From assembly GCA_036345935.2 (NCBI GenBank), contig JADWOT020000008.1, positions 5,869,114-5,933,113 of the forward strand: a DNA stretch of 64,000 bases. The letters are read 5' to 3'. The notes beneath the pieces are model-generated. The model did not search any database, had not been told where the DNA came from, and saw only the letters and a list, made by a program, of their open reading frames with translations. This stretch comes from Taenia hydatigena. Its lineage: Eukaryota; Platyhelminthes; Cestoda; Cyclophyllidea; Taeniidae. The first letter of the stretch is position 1. Each line of letters starts with the position of its first letter. Of this stretch, positions 12,485-25,500 are shown piece after piece. The translations under genes were made by a program, and so were the position numbers.

Positions 12485-13292
12485 ATGGCTCCTGCTGGCG
12501 GTTCATCTCCGATTCCAGATCCTATTAAGCTAACCTTAGCTCAAGTAAAGTCCCCTTTAAGTAACTTCTTAGAATCTGAGAGTGCTTTCCCAGCACCCCA
12601 GTGACGCCGTTGGTCTTGAAAAGATGCAAGCAGATGTAGACAATGTACGAAAATCTTTCGAGTCTGTATGTCGTTAGTTAGTTACACATCTATATTTAAG
12701 GTTGAGAGAACTTTACCAGGCTTTACATGGAATTTTCTTCGAGGCTTTATGGAAAGGTTTGGCTTGAAAGACTATGTTGATATCGAAGAAATGTCTTTAC
12801 GTCTATCAGCTCTGGATAGCGAAAGTAGTTTATGTTATTATAATTGATGTTTTAGTTCCTACGTATATATCAGTTGTACCACATTCTCACGATCTCGAGA
12901 GGTACGCAGCTGAATTAAAGCTTGTACTGAGCCGCATCCCTTCAGAAATATCCAATCGTAATGATTTTATTGAATTGATTAAGTAAGTAAGGTAATTTAC
13001 ATGAGTACTTTAAGGCAAATCGCCGGCGCCATCAAAAACGCCCTCGACTGTATCCGCTCGGTTCTCAATGCTATGCCTCAGAACGTCGTAACTCAGGACT
13101 TGGATGGTCACACAGTCAATTTTGTAGATTATTCAAAGCGATTTAGTAGTGCTCTCAAGGGCTTTTTCAGCGACCACAAGTACGTTTTTGTGAAATCTTC
13201 ATCATTTGGCTTGACCAACGTACCTATCTTGGCAAAGCGATCACCTACCTTCATCAGTTTAGCTCCAACTCTTCTCTTTCGCAGTATCGTAA
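12485..13292 (+). CDS. PDCD10: Programmed cell death protein 10 (CCM3), STRIPAK component
   Basis: Family role: small adaptor that dimerises with GCKIII (MST) kinases through its N-terminal helices and binds striatins and CCM2/paxillin through a C-terminal FAT-homology domain. Six exons (12485-12544, 12573-12665, 12701-12824, 12856-12982, 13015-13219, 13263-13292) give 212 aa, the same length as human. Diagnostic stretches: LERYAAELKLVLSRIPSEI (human ARALKQILSKIPDEI), ELIKQIAGAIKNALD (human QTIKDIASAIKELLD), VDYSKRFSSALKGFF (human VKYSKSFSDTLKTYF) and C-terminal VFVKSSSFGLTN. All five introns are tiny: 28, 35, 31, 32 and 43 nt. The last was chosen because it restores a human-like C-terminus; reading through it gives an unrelated tail. 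The N-terminal 50 residues are divergent. It is convergent with TMEM242. Confidence 0.92.
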
Positions 13293-14249
13293 ACAGATGC
13301 GTTCTCCTGAACTTTTAATGAGCCCCTTTTGGGAAATGACTCCAGTAGTTTGCCTCTGGGTGGATATCTTCCAGTCCAGTATTTGCGACGATAAATAGGG
13401 TTTTGGAAACCTCTGTTTTAAAAGTTTTGTGCCCCTTGAATGTCTTCCGTACGTTGTAACTACAGTCCTAAAATCTTACGATTAATCGTGATTAGCACAG
13501 TATAAGCTCATCGGAGGAGGGAGGATTTCAGCCTCTTTAAAGTGTACTAACAGCGTTTTACGCTTTCATTTGACTAATAAGTGCTGATTAATTGGTTTTC
13601 TTAGTCAAATGCGTTTTGTGTTTACAGCCAAATCGTTGTAGTGCACCTGTTTATCAAATTGCATAATGATTCGGACGCACACGTTAATCAACTAAAAGTG
13701 ATATAAGGCCTCCATTATTTGTCGTTCACCAAGTTTTACCTGTGTTGGATCATACACTTGCCGCCGATTTTTGATGTCGAGCATTTAGAATATCTTAGCC
13801 CTTTAGACGACAGGATGAAGTTTGTGCTGATTCTTTATGCAAATCTTCCCGAAGTTGGGGCACCATATAAGTGTTGTTTGCATGACTCGGAGCAGGCGTG
13901 GGAGAAATCCACCGCCTTGAATTATAATTGATAGAGTTAGGCAGGGCAAAGCTCCCACTTGGATGCAACACTTGCCCGCCTTCCTTTGTCCCATTAATGT
14001 CAGCTATCATTGACATTTTGTCGTTCTTTACTGATGGTAGTAAAACGTAGTCGCTGATCGCTGTTCGTACCTTTTTCATGATTTCAGAACCAACGAACTG
14101 TACGCAAGTGCCAACATGCTGGTGCAGCAGACCAATCTCATACTTCTCTTTATCCGCAATACCCGTTAACTTATTCCTCCCCCTCTATTTTACACCTGTG
14201 ATGCTATTTTCCTCTGAATGACAAACCATATTGTCAAAATAAATGTAGT
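13293..14249. other. Convergent intergenic region PDCD10 / TMEM242
   Basis: 957 bp between the two stop codons, expected to hold both 3' ends. A minus-strand open frame at 13795-14079 shows no recognisable motif and is probably chance. Confidence 0.4.
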
Positions 14250-15314
14250 TCATTCGACTTTATTCTCATTTTCCTCATTCTGAAGGTAGGTGAAGAGCTC
14301 TCTGAAAGACGCGAAATCGGTGTGTGAGTTTTCCTCAGTTGACGATGACTTGAGTTTGGGAATGCGGGCGTTGAGCTCCGAGCCTAACGATTGGAGGGAG
14401 GGTCTGCCGAGTGCCAGCCACACGCCACCCGCCAAGAAGCTAGTGATCGCAAAACTCAACGTCGTACCTGCTAGCAGGGCCCTCAAAGCGAGCCGAGAGG
14501 GACTTATCAGCGGTTGTGCACCATCTTGTTTCTAAAGGCAATTGGAGGAGATGGTTTTATTGGAAGTGGGGCAGAAAAAGGACGCAAACCTTGGTTAACC
14601 TCAAATGAGGCTTTGGGTCAGGAACTTGGAATGCTTAAGCACAGAAGTGCCGAGAGCCGATCCAATCCTCTTCTCGGGTGATAGCTTCTATCAAATGATT
14701 ATTTGGCTCTCCACTATGGGGTATATTCCTTATTGCAAGATGTATTAATGAATGCTCTTAACCTCGGAAATTTTTTTTTGGAAGTGCGGTGCGTTTCGCG
14801 TAATGGAAGTGTATGATAATTACAGTTCTTAAGTAGCCGCTTTTTCCCCATCTGATGGATACATTTTCGTGGAAAGTAATTAAATCTTGCATACTAAATT
14901 AGTCGATTGGCTGGTAAAGGCCAACGATGTCTTGCATCAGCGCGTTTGGTTTAGCCGTAAAATCCGAGGAAAGTGATGTATGTCCACACCAACAACTTTC
15001 ATGAGCGGAGTTAATGAAATTCAGAGGTTCTAGGCATCAAAAGTACAAATACAAAGTGGCTAGGTTCGGCACAACGCCTTAATGAAGGGATTGGAATTCC
15101 TAAGAATCCAACATCAACAGCTGTCAACTAATTTACGCATACACTCTAATTCGGACGTTGTTGGAAAAGTACTCTTAAACATTACCACGAAAATGGGGAA
15201 CTCCGCTGCCTGCTTCCTAACCGAACGCATAGACCAGGCGACTCCAGCGAACAATGAGGCACCACCGAGGCAACAAACCATCAGCAGACCCCGCGAATCC
15301 TCCTTCTTTTCACT
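14250..15314 (-). CDS. TMEM242: Transmembrane protein 242 (partial, first exon not found)
   Basis: Small two-helix membrane protein; the mammalian protein sits in the mitochondrial inner membrane and helps ATP synthase c-ring and complex I assembly. Two exons are placed: 15186-15314 (129 nt, begins SEKKEDSRG, then hydrophobic LLMVCCLGGASLFAGVAW) and 14250-14531 (282 nt, with LALRALLAGTTLSFAITSFL and GGVWLALG), giving 136 aa. LALRALxxG...WxALG matches human ALRALGWG...VWKALG. Acceptor TTTTTACAG at 15315 implies an upstream exon carrying the ATG, probably only a few codons since human is 141 aa; it was not found between 15315 and 15723. The AATAAA hexamer on the coding strand lies within the last codons (14264-14259), six bases before the stop. 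The identification rests on topology and short motifs, so it is good but not certain. Confidence 0.75.
14259..14264 (-). terminator. AATAAA inside the last codons of TMEM242
   Basis: On the coding (minus) strand AATAAA spans an Asn-Lys pair four codons from the end. If used, the 3' untranslated region would be about 10-20 nt. Confidence 0.4.
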
Positions 15315-15723
15315 CTGTAAAAACGAAAGCATTACAGCTGCTTAATTGGAATCTGGGAATTCCAATGTCGAGAGGCCCAGACAAAACTGGGCTTGTCAAT
15401 GCAAATCCCACGATTGCATCCAAACAACACCATATTCCAAACACGCACCCCAGCTTGCCCCAACAGTAAACCGTATAAAGATGTGAAACTATGTTCAAGG
15501 GACAGACAGACGCCAGAAGACAAGTAGAAGAGGACTGAGAATAAAATACTTCAATTTAATGTCGTTAAATTACGGTTCAAAATGCTTATAAATAGGCATG
15601 ATTGGAAACGAATGATAAAACACGTTAATGATGACAATGGTAAGGAAGGAAGGCTGAGGAATTAAATAAGTAGACAAACACATGGGTCATGTACATGAGA
15701 GAGGGAGAGAGGGAAAGGAGGGG
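15315..15723. other. Short gap between TMEM242 and striatin
   Basis: Both genes run leftwards here. The gap should hold striatin's 3' end and TMEM242's missing first exon and promoter. An 8-bp perfect inverted repeat (ATTGGAAT...ATTCCAAT) lies at about 15345-15366. Nothing else is recognised. Confidence 0.35.
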
Positions 15724-18700
15724 TCAGACGTAGACCTTCACAAGCCCGTCTGCACCCGCACTGGCGACAAGCGGCAGTGTAGGGTGGAAGGCTACCGAAT
15801 GGATTGATTCGTCGTGCTTCCTTCGGTGGCTGGTGAACTCCTGCACACAGGTTCGTGTCTCCACGTCCCAGAGACGAATGGATGCGTCGTGACCTGTGCA
15901 GAGAAAAGGTGGAGGAAGAAGTGAACTCTTAAACACAACAATATTGCCATCTGTTTTTTGTCATGTGTTTTTAGGTGCAGATCTCTAGCCTCTGGCAAGC
16001 TTTCCTAATATCGCCTAAGCTACCATTCTCGCTGCTCAGCCTAAGGACATATGGGCCTGCTTCAAGACCGGAGTACCCTGTTCGTCTTCATGGGTTAGAT
16101 GACTCAAGAATTAACTAACAGAAAAGTGTCCATTCAGACTTAAAGAATCTCAATTTGTTATTTTTCAACACTCAGGTAAATGACGGTACCAAGTTGTAAC
16201 TTCCATGCAAATGTTCTACATATTTCAGATGCGCCGCCGGTAACGATGTGCGCACAATTTTTAAATTGAAACAATTCAGCGAATAGAGAGTCATTATGGG
16301 AAATTCCATTATCAGCTCCAGTATGAAGATGCTAATTTTAAGAGCACCATCAGAGTAGAGAAGGGGAAACAGGGGAATAACTCACTGGCAGAGAGGAGAA
16401 TAAGGCCCCGTGGATCGACAGCCAGAGAGGTGACGCCCTCGAGATGCGCGACCATGCTGTGCAGGCAGGTACCCTGTGCGGTGTCCAGGAATCGTATTTG
16501 ACGGTTCTCATGGGCCGAGAAGAGAAGTGGGAGGGTGGGATGTGCAGCCAGCGCGTTCACTGAGCCTGGAGGTTCTGCCACATCGGCTGAAGAAGGGCGA
16601 GGGTTCAAATTAAGCAAACTTGCAAAGTAACTAACAGACACTAGGGAGATTGTAGACCGGCTTATGACTGGCCATAAATTTGCCCTTCGTAACAAAACAA
16701 GCTGCGCGCGAAAGCGAAATATTAAACCGATACAGTTTTTTGTAGCGCAAACCCTACTTTCACGACTACCAAGTCATGAATTATGACAAACAGTTCGAGA
16801 TCTTGCGAATAGCTTCGAAAGGCATTAGATTGGGTGATAGGCCACTTTTCAGAAAATCTGAGAATAAAACGGGGGTAATCGAGGCCATTTCCTTCCTTCA
16901 TTCTACACCGCTTCCATGCAATTCAACAGGTGAAATCGGAGACATGTGAACCACGCATCGCGACTCAGATTTTGGCAGGAATTTCTCGCTGCAACTCAAC
17001 AAATGCTTGCCTGAACTCCCTTTTTGCAATATGGATATTTTAAGTAATTGACTAGCTCAAACAAAGGCTATTCACAATGGATATGGACTGACGACTCCTG
17101 CTGCTTTTTAGACCACATACCAACACCCTAATATTCAAATGACTAGATTACCAGCGTCCGGCAGTAAAAACAGGCATCAACTCCAGATAGGTGTCAATGG
17201 GAGATGGTGACCCGAAGAAGTGGATTTAACGCCAGGTTTTGAGACAAATGGAGCAGACATCAGCGAAAAAAAAACTCAACAACACTTCCAATTTACCATA
17301 GCATATCACCAACAAAATCCCTAACAATAAAACTACCTGTGGATCTAAAAACAGCATTGCAATGAGGAGACAAAGTAAGTTTAATCGGTATCCTCGATAA
17401 ATTATTTCACAAGACCTTCCATCACTACCCTACTCCCAAATATTGCGATTAATGAGCCAGCAACATAACCATAATAGAGTGTATCTGTGTGTTACCTGAT
17501 TTGGATGGTGTCGACTCAAAGTAGTGTATCTGTCTTCCGGTTTCCAAGTGGATGACGCAGACGTCGCCGCTAGTCAATCCAACGGCGAAGGCAGAGTCAT
17601 CAGAGGGGAGGAAGAGAACTGAGGTGGGCACAGCAGAGGTGGTGGTGGCTTGCGTGCCAGAGGCAGGTCGGAAGACCCGGGTGGCGGAAAGCACCCGAGT
17701 ATCGCGCTTGAAAGCCTGCTGAGGCTGCTGCAGCAGGGCTGGGAATGTGTTCCACAATTGAACGGTTCCGTCAGACGAGGCAGACAGCACTACGCCATCA
17801 GCCTGTAGGTGAAGAATGAGAAACAAAATCTAACTAAATCACGGAGGTGATAATAAGTCCGATGACGGCGACTGTGGTAACTTGAAGTAATAGTAGGTAG
17901 TAAGGGTTGAAGTGAAGTAAAGCGAATTCATGTCTCAGAAACCTGATTTTGAGGTGAAGTGGTAAAAGAAAATTGAGACTAGGGGCTAATACCTATTCTC
18001 AAATCAACATCAGGACTTTCATCTATAAAATCCCATACCAAACAAACTTGAAAAAGTGGAATCTGGCATGATATCAGCTCCCTGAATTTCCTGGCCCCAA
18101 TGGTTTCCCCAATGTTAGCTGCAGATAGAAGCTAGTATTAAAATTAGAAAGCTCCATACTGGATTGTTTAAGCTCAACACGACTCTTCGCTTTTGAGCTG
18201 GACATGGCACAACTATCGGTTCTTGACGCAATACGCAATAGCGATATAAGACGACTGGAAAACCAAGCACAAATGCTAGTGCAACAAGTGGTGGCAAGGT
18301 AACATGAAACCACGCGGATACACTCACGCGAGCAGCAATAGACCAGACGGCGTCAGAATGACCCTTCAACAGGGGTCCCCCGACGCTAGGGTCAAAAGCT
18401 TCGTAGAGCATAAGTTGGAGACCGCCCAAGCGCCAGGAGCGGATCTCGCCATCCAACGAGCCGGAGAAGGCAAAGTTTATCTCCAAAGCGGTCTCCAAGG
18501 GGCTGCTGCGGCCTGAAGCGATGTTGTCCTTGCCTGCCGGCGAGATGCTGAGCAGCGCCACGCAAAGAACAGGGGCAGTATGACCCCTGCAGGTATACAT
18601 CTGCATCAGAAGAAAAAGTCAAACCTGAGAATGGATTAACTGCCGACAGTGAGCTGAACAAGTGATATTGTAAGTTTTAGTTCCCACTGAACTCAGGGCG

Positions 18701-21700
18701 ATTACTTATTATTTAGCTCAAACCTCAGTCGTGTAGTTTTACACTTTGTTTAACCCCACATCACCGTTCACTTTGTGTGCATTTTCGAACGAATTCAGAA
18801 AGGTAGTAAAAATTTGACACGCCGCCCCAAAGCCGTACTACATTATCAAACTTTGCCGCTCCCAGGTAACGTTACATTGATTTGCGAGGCAAGTGAACAA
18901 TCAGAGTAAGAAAAAAATCGCACCGGTTCAACATCCAAACAAGAGGACTTCTTAGCCTGCACCCTCTTTGCAAGACTCCACACCCTCAAAGTACAGTCTT
19001 CACTGCCTGTGAGGAGGATCTGATCCGCATGGTGGAAAGTCACCGACCTAATTGCGTCAAAGTGGCTCCTCAACGTGTATTTGGCCGTCCAGGCAGGTGA
19101 CACCTTTGCGGCCGCAGCAGCAACTGCATCATCATCGTAGTCGCCAACACCGACAACTACTCCGGCCCCCTCCACAGCGTGGAGAAGGAGTAGCTGCTGT
19201 TGAGGGTGGAGGTGGTGTTGTGAGGCGGTCTGGACAACTCCGTCTAGATTGTCTAGTGCCGAGGCGGAAGTTAGATTAGCTAGGTCGCCTAGACCACCAC
19301 CGCTACTACCGTTGCCGTCGTTGTCTTCGACAGCTCGAGCGGCCGCCAGGAGCACATCTTCTGACAAGCCCTGTTGTGCGCTGCTGATGCTAGAGGTGGT
19401 ATGGGACTGAAATCGACGACCCTGACTCGCGAAGAGCTCCATTTCATCGTAGGCGTGCGGTGGAATGGGGATGTCCTCAGAAAATGAGGATTTAGGCTGT
19501 TGTGACTGGGAGACTCGGTTGATCGGTAGGCCTTAAAAGGAAGCAGTTTTCAAGAAACGATGTGGTTAAAAGTTAATCAGATAAACTTACTGAACGGCAG
19601 AAGGAAGGGAATGAAGATAAAAGATAGAATGCCAAAACTGTGGTGATTCATTGAGGCATAAAATAGGAATTGAAAATTCATTTGATAAATTCGCAAGGCT
19701 TGAACGACAAAGAAATAAATTAAGGAGATGAGTCAGTGGGGAAATTCAAGAACACCGTATTGCAAGCAAAAGTAATTAATAGGAGCTATCAAGTTATTTG
19801 ACTCTACAGACGAATGTTTTCAAGGAGCAGCAGCAGTAGTAGCCTTAAAGGCTTCTGAGATAAATCCGATAGCCCAAATATTTGGAAACCAGTATTCAGA
19901 TCTAGCTTTGACTGATATTTGTTTGAATAAATAGCGAAAACATTCAAACTAAGAGGCGGTGCAATTCAAGATTAGAACTTAAGGAGTATAGAGGGCGCCA
20001 GCTCAGTGATGCACTGAATGCATCTCAAATGCTCCCCCTGGAAAGTGATAGCAGAATACTGTTTTTGCTATTAAAAAAGCCTTGTGAGATCCGAAAAAAG
20101 CAAACATCTATGTGAAAAACTGTTTTACTTAATGGTTCCACATTGTCTAACCATAAAATCATTGGGTTTTGGAATAAGAGAGGCTTCAAAAATCTCAAAA
20201 TGGCATCAAAAGGGGCGAATCAAATTACGATAAAAGGACAAGCTTCAAGCAGCTTCGAAAACTTAGTTGCGTATGTAAACTTAAGAAACTTTTAGCGTAA
20301 TCGACAGCAAATTACCCAGCCGATAGTGCTCCTTTAGTCGATCAACAAAAGCGGATTGGTCCCCGGAGGCCCAACTTCTTGGTGGTTCAATGATGTCGAC
20401 GGTGAAGGAATCGGCAAGGATATCGGCGTCCACTGATTCATTCACATCACCTCCTAAGGCGGAGAGGTAAAATCATAACCGGCAGAGGAGCGTGCAAACG
20501 ATACGTACATAAACTCCTCTCAGATTGCCATATACATAACAATCGGACACAGCACAGCAGTTTTGAGAAGTACGAAACAAAACCACTTTGAAAGCATTAA
20601 GATGAAAGTTAAGCCTATAGCATTGCGCCAAATATGAGTTTAATCCAGTCAATTTGTCAAAAAGAGTACCTAGGTTTTCCGAGGGTTTACACCTATTAAG
20701 CCAATGCGCGGTCCCAGTTGCATGGTAAAATGGTGAATAAGCACAGTTTACAAAAAAAAGTAAAACAAGGACAAAAACGATTAAAAATGAGCAAATTTAC
20801 CCTGCTGTGCAACAAGTTTGTCAAATTCTGCAAGAGCACTAGCCGCCTCGTCATGCTGATTAGTAGAATCATCACCGGACTTCTTCGTCACATGCAAGTA
20901 AAAATTATAAAGATAAATTTTCAGTCCAAATAAAGCACATGATCAAACACTAAAATACGTTGAAGAAGTGGATATTAGAGCTTAAATGGAAAATTAAAAA
21001 CCATGGTTCGAGGACGATGAAGACAGGCGTAAAGCATAACAGTCAGAACTTACAGCCAAAGCGCCATCATCGCGAGATTCGAATGATACATTCGAAGCCA
21101 ATTTGCCAGATTCAAAGGCTGAAATCGCAATAGATACATCAATGCATAATAGTTGGGACTGGGTCATTACAAAATGGAAAAAAATACCTCAGTTTAAAAC
21201 CCATAACCCGCTAATCTTACTTGTCACAACGTACCCGGCGCTTCACTGTTCGGGGAAATGCCTAACAGTTCCTTCACCTTAGCAGCCCTCATTTCACTGG
21301 ACAATTTCTTCATTCCAATGCGTGTCAAATACTCTCGCAAGCGAGCACGTTCAACAGTACTTAACCCATCTCTTTTACTAGAACCTTCTTGGCCATCCTT
21401 ATAACTGCTATCAGCATTGGACTCGTTTGGGTACTTCAAAGAATAATTCTTAAATCTTTCCTGCTGCAGTGCGTACTCAAGCATTTTAATTCGACGAACA
21501 AGATCACTTTTCAAGTTTTCGCATCCATTTTTTTCGTTTTGCAAAACAGCGATTCTGGTCTAAAAATTTTCAGTTGGAAATTGTACGGCTCACCTGCAAC
21601 TCAGCCCTCTCAAATTCCCAACGGGAACGTTCAATTGACATTTTAGTCCATTCACTTTGAAGAAAGTTAAGAATCCCACATATGCTGTAATCACACTTTT

Positions 21701-21797
21701 GAGGTTCAAAAGCGACCCCATCAAGTCCGGAGTTCTTCCCATTGCATTCAAAATCAGCACCATCGCCTTGCTGAACGTAACCAATCGACTCCATCAT
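15724..21797 (-). CDS. STRN: Striatin (PP2A B''' regulatory subunit, STRIPAK scaffold)
   Basis: Scaffold that holds PP2A, MST kinases, MOB4, STRIP and PDCD10 in STRIPAK. Ten exons (21594-21797, 21235-21559, 21054-21118, 20801-20882, 20316-20453, 18924-19531, 18328-18600, 17496-17802, 16386-16586, 15724-15893) join in frame to 790 aa (human 780). Order: striatin N-terminal block with caveolin-binding GILNFLQSEW (41-50) and coiled coil FERAELQ...DLVRRIKMLEYALQQER; acidic linker with ALAEFDKLV; low-complexity linker rich in Gln/His/Ala/Gly; then WD40 repeats from KYTLRSHFDAIRSVTF through AHPTLPLLFSAHENRQIRF, MVAHLEGVTSLAVDP and SASHDASIRLWD to the C-terminal ASAGADGLVKVYV. The first intron is 34 nt, later ones 116-909 nt. 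The start is the first ATG of exon 1 (MMESIGY); the second Met is equally possible. It is head-to-head with the MKK gene. Confidence 0.96.
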
Positions 21798-22576
21798 GTG
21801 AAAGGATGAACACCACCATACATGAACCGCAATATTTTGACCAATCAACACTAAGGTTCCTAAATTACCGGAAAATTCGAACAGAACCACAAAACAAACT
21901 AAACCGTTTAATTATTACGTAATTCATTCAAAACCCCCAAGTTTACCTAGAGTAACTAAATGCGGTTTAAAAATGCATAGATGAGGACTTAAAAGCGGTC
22001 GAATAGTGCCAATTAAGCGCAAAAGGTAAGCACTGGACCCCACAACTGTTCGTTTAGTCATAAAGTGCTATCAATTGATGCTAAGTGACAGAACATGCTA
22101 CTTATGTGTCAATAAATAGAAGTTTTATAAAGGAAAACGATGAGCTGCTCTGTTTAAGGTAGTGAAAGCTATATTTAAAAGGACATCAGCATACGTAATC
22201 AGGAGAGCATATCCATAACAACTTCTAGCAACAAAGACGACGCGAAAAAATTGCAAAGTTTAACGTGCTAGATCAGTGCATGATAAAGGTTCGTTCCCGT
22301 TGCTGACAAACCACAACAGCACTTAAGCTTAAATTTACTATACTTGCTTTTAGCCAAGATACTACTAAGTCGCCCCTTTAAAAGTGCTTGATAAATTAAG
22401 TGATTACCAGTGTTATTGCGTGATTTATATATTTACCTAGAATGTCATTCAGTGCCGCACTTGTTTTACACATGCAATTAAAACTTCTCTAAATGTTTAT
22501 TTAACGGCGGCTCATTTGTTGTATTGTATTATTGAGTACTGGCGAAGTATCTCTGCATTTACCCTGCTTGCTCTGA
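21798..22576. promoter_or_regulatory. Divergent promoter region striatin / MKK
   Basis: 779 bp separate the two start codons on opposite strands, so both 5' regions must lie here. No TATA-like or other motif is convincing enough to mark. Confidence 0.45.
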
Positions 22577-25500
22577 ATGTCAGCCGTTCGTAGGCCTTTA
22601 CCACTAAATCTTGGTGAAACTCGTCGCATTCCCGGTGTTATATTGCCGGTTGAAATTGGACCTAGTACTCAGCTTAGTAATCGAACCGATGTGATTATAA
22701 ATGGTCAGAAGGTCACAATTGATGCAAGAGATTTGGAGGTGAAAGAAGAATTAGGTGCGGAAAATTTTATTGTGATTTTTTTTGTCTTTATTGTTTTATC
22801 ATCCTAGTTTTTGCTGCTTTCCTTGTGTTATAGACTTCTTTATCCGTCATAGAATACTAAATGCCTCTTCACGATGTAGGTTTTTAACGTCGATGCAAAT
22901 GTCGTTTCTTCTAAATTAGCCTTGAGTTTTTTGGTCTGATTCTGGGTGCAACGGTTTGACAGGACACATTTCACATTTTGTCGCTCCCCCTGGTGCATTT
23001 GTCTCCTACGTTTTGCACTACCGTTTGTTGTTCTTGCTTCCACATAATCCTTACCTGTTTTGGCTAGATAGCGCAGCATAACCATTGTAGTTGAATTAAC
23101 ACTGAATTACTCACTTTGGGTTACTAATTGAGAATTGCGCATTCGGAGTTGCTTCTTATAACATAGCTGCTTTGTAAAAGTTAATTTTTTAGCCTCCATT
23201 CCTGCTAAGCTTAGGAATACATTATTTTTCTTTGTCAAAGCCTTACAAAATTGCTTAATTTATTTAAACTGAATTGCAAAATATTTCCTGTTTTTGCATA
23301 GTTAAGTGCACTCAGGTGTATTTGTTACTCGTGCTTGTATTGGTGATCGGGTTCTTTTTCTTGAAGGGCACTAACATTCGGCTGTGAAATTCCCCTGTGG
23401 TTTGACTTTTTAGTGGCTGAATTTACAAGAATAACTAGAGTTGTCTTTTATTGCCTGCGACTTAAAATCTAATTCGACTTCATTTTTAATCACTCAAGCG
23501 CCCTTCTCGATTTAATAGGTTGCAATGCTGTATTATAAAGGCTTTTAAAAATACCTTGATCGGGCACATTATGGGTGCATGGGCTTTTATTTTGTTAACT
23601 CAGTGCAGCTAGTTTGGCAGTGCCATTCTCTGTGGAAGTATACCTTAAGCCATTCGTTTCGGTGCGCTAGATCTGGCCAACACTTATTCAAGTTTGACGT
23701 TTGTTGGGACGGCGTGATTTTCAAAAGCAATGGCGAGTTGTGTGGTCTTTATTGCTTATGTGTGGTGCAGATGTGTGGCTTTGCAGATGGATTATTATTC
23801 TGAATTTACAGCAGTATTGTCGGCTACTTCTGGCTTACCGATTGAGGTGCCGCCGTTTTCGAATTATGCTACGAAGTTTCATTGTATGGCTGTTTTTTAT
23901 CATTTTGAATGCTAAATTGATCCATTTTCATTCTTACTTTGCTTGGCGTTGGTTTATTGCGTGGATCCGAGTGCTCCTCCACCTCTATTGCAGTAGCTCT
24001 AGTCAACATTTGAAGTCAATTCATACCCATGGCATTCTGGTTGTATTTGCACTGGGGTGATCACTTTTGACGTTACTTCCTTTTGACTGATTTCATCTGA
24101 CATATCTTCTACAGAAATTGACAACTATTTGAGCATTTTGTGGAAATTTAGTTTATTTTTTCACCAAGTAAGCCATTTTTATGCTTAGTTATTCAATTGC
24201 AGTGGTTAATTCCACCTAATATGGCTTTGGTATCCACTTTGGGTCTTTCTGATCCTTGATTCATGTTATTACTTGCATTGTTGGTGCCCGGGTGTTTAAC
24301 TCCGTCTAGTTTCACTTTGTGTGGTTTCACTCTCGACAAAAACGCTTTCGAGTCTTTGATCCCCAGTGGCTCCGAAATGCGTGTTGAGCTTATTGAGATG
24401 CTATCGCGTTTCTAGAGATAATGCTTCAATTCTAGCACCTAATGGATCTTTTGTTAGCTCAGTTTCGTTCGTGTTTAAAGGCAATATAATCTATGAGGCT
24501 ATTGTTCGATTCACAGTAGCCCTGATCATCATGCACGGCTGACTGACTAGGTTACCACCACTTTTCTAGTGTATCATTGTAATTTGTACTCCATATTATT
24601 CAAATGAGCATTGGCAGTTTAATTTCCTAATTCTAGTTGGTTTCTGTCAATCGTTAAAGTTGGATTACTGACTCCGAAAGTTATTGAGCCGTGATTTCAT
24701 GGCGCTCCTACTAATCGTATTTAATTGTAGTTGATACCTTTATTCTAAGTAAGGAATTGATGAGCTTTTGCTCATTCTTACGGCTTGTGCGCGACTTTGG
24801 CAACTTTGGCAGAGCTGTCTTACCCTTGACTCATAATAGCACTGCCCAATCTGTTCGACTGACCAAAAAAGGTCCTACCGCTGCATGTCGCACTTATTAT
24901 TAAGCAGAATGATTTATCCTTTCATTGAAGGCCGAGGGGAATACGCACGAGTTCACCGGATGTACCACGCGCCGAGTAATTGCGAGTTTGCGGTAAAGAG
25001 ACTGCCATTTGAAGTGGAGACCTCGGATCGCTCACGCATTCTCAACGACTGGAATGTGAGCATGCGTACCAGCACCTGCCCCTACGCCGTCCTCTCCTAC
25101 GGAGCCCTATCCGTCGGCTGCGAGTTTTGGGTTGTAATGGAGCTCATGGACGACTCCCTCGATAAATTCCTCCAAAAGGTACCTATTCCTTGATTTCTAT
25201 TCTTTTTCTCGTAGCAACGTGATTCGAGTAGTTAATCACATCTTCTTTGGATATCTAAGCTTGTTTTTTTTTATTTTTCAGCAAACAGGACCTCTTGCTC
25301 TTTATATGATAGGGTACGAGGCATTGCGAGTTCTTGACGCCTTAACACATCTTTGTGTTCTTTGAAAAAGGCATTCGTTCATAAGGCACTTGCTTAACTT
25401 CACCTCACATAGTTCCCTGCACTCTCTCACCCTTGATTGGGAAAAAAATTCTTTGTATTTTAATGCAAGGCATTAACAGAAGATTTCTATCTTGAAAGCC

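Noticed and set aside
12825..12904. A 49-nt version of PDCD10 intron 3 ending at TATATCAG
   Set aside because: The 31-nt version keeps PTYISVV, which aligns in length with human EYMIERP; the longer one deletes it.
13220..13318. PDCD10 C-terminus read through to VLLNF-stop
   Set aside because: Removing a 43-nt GT-AG intron gives a tail resembling human PDCD10 and a total of exactly 212 aa.
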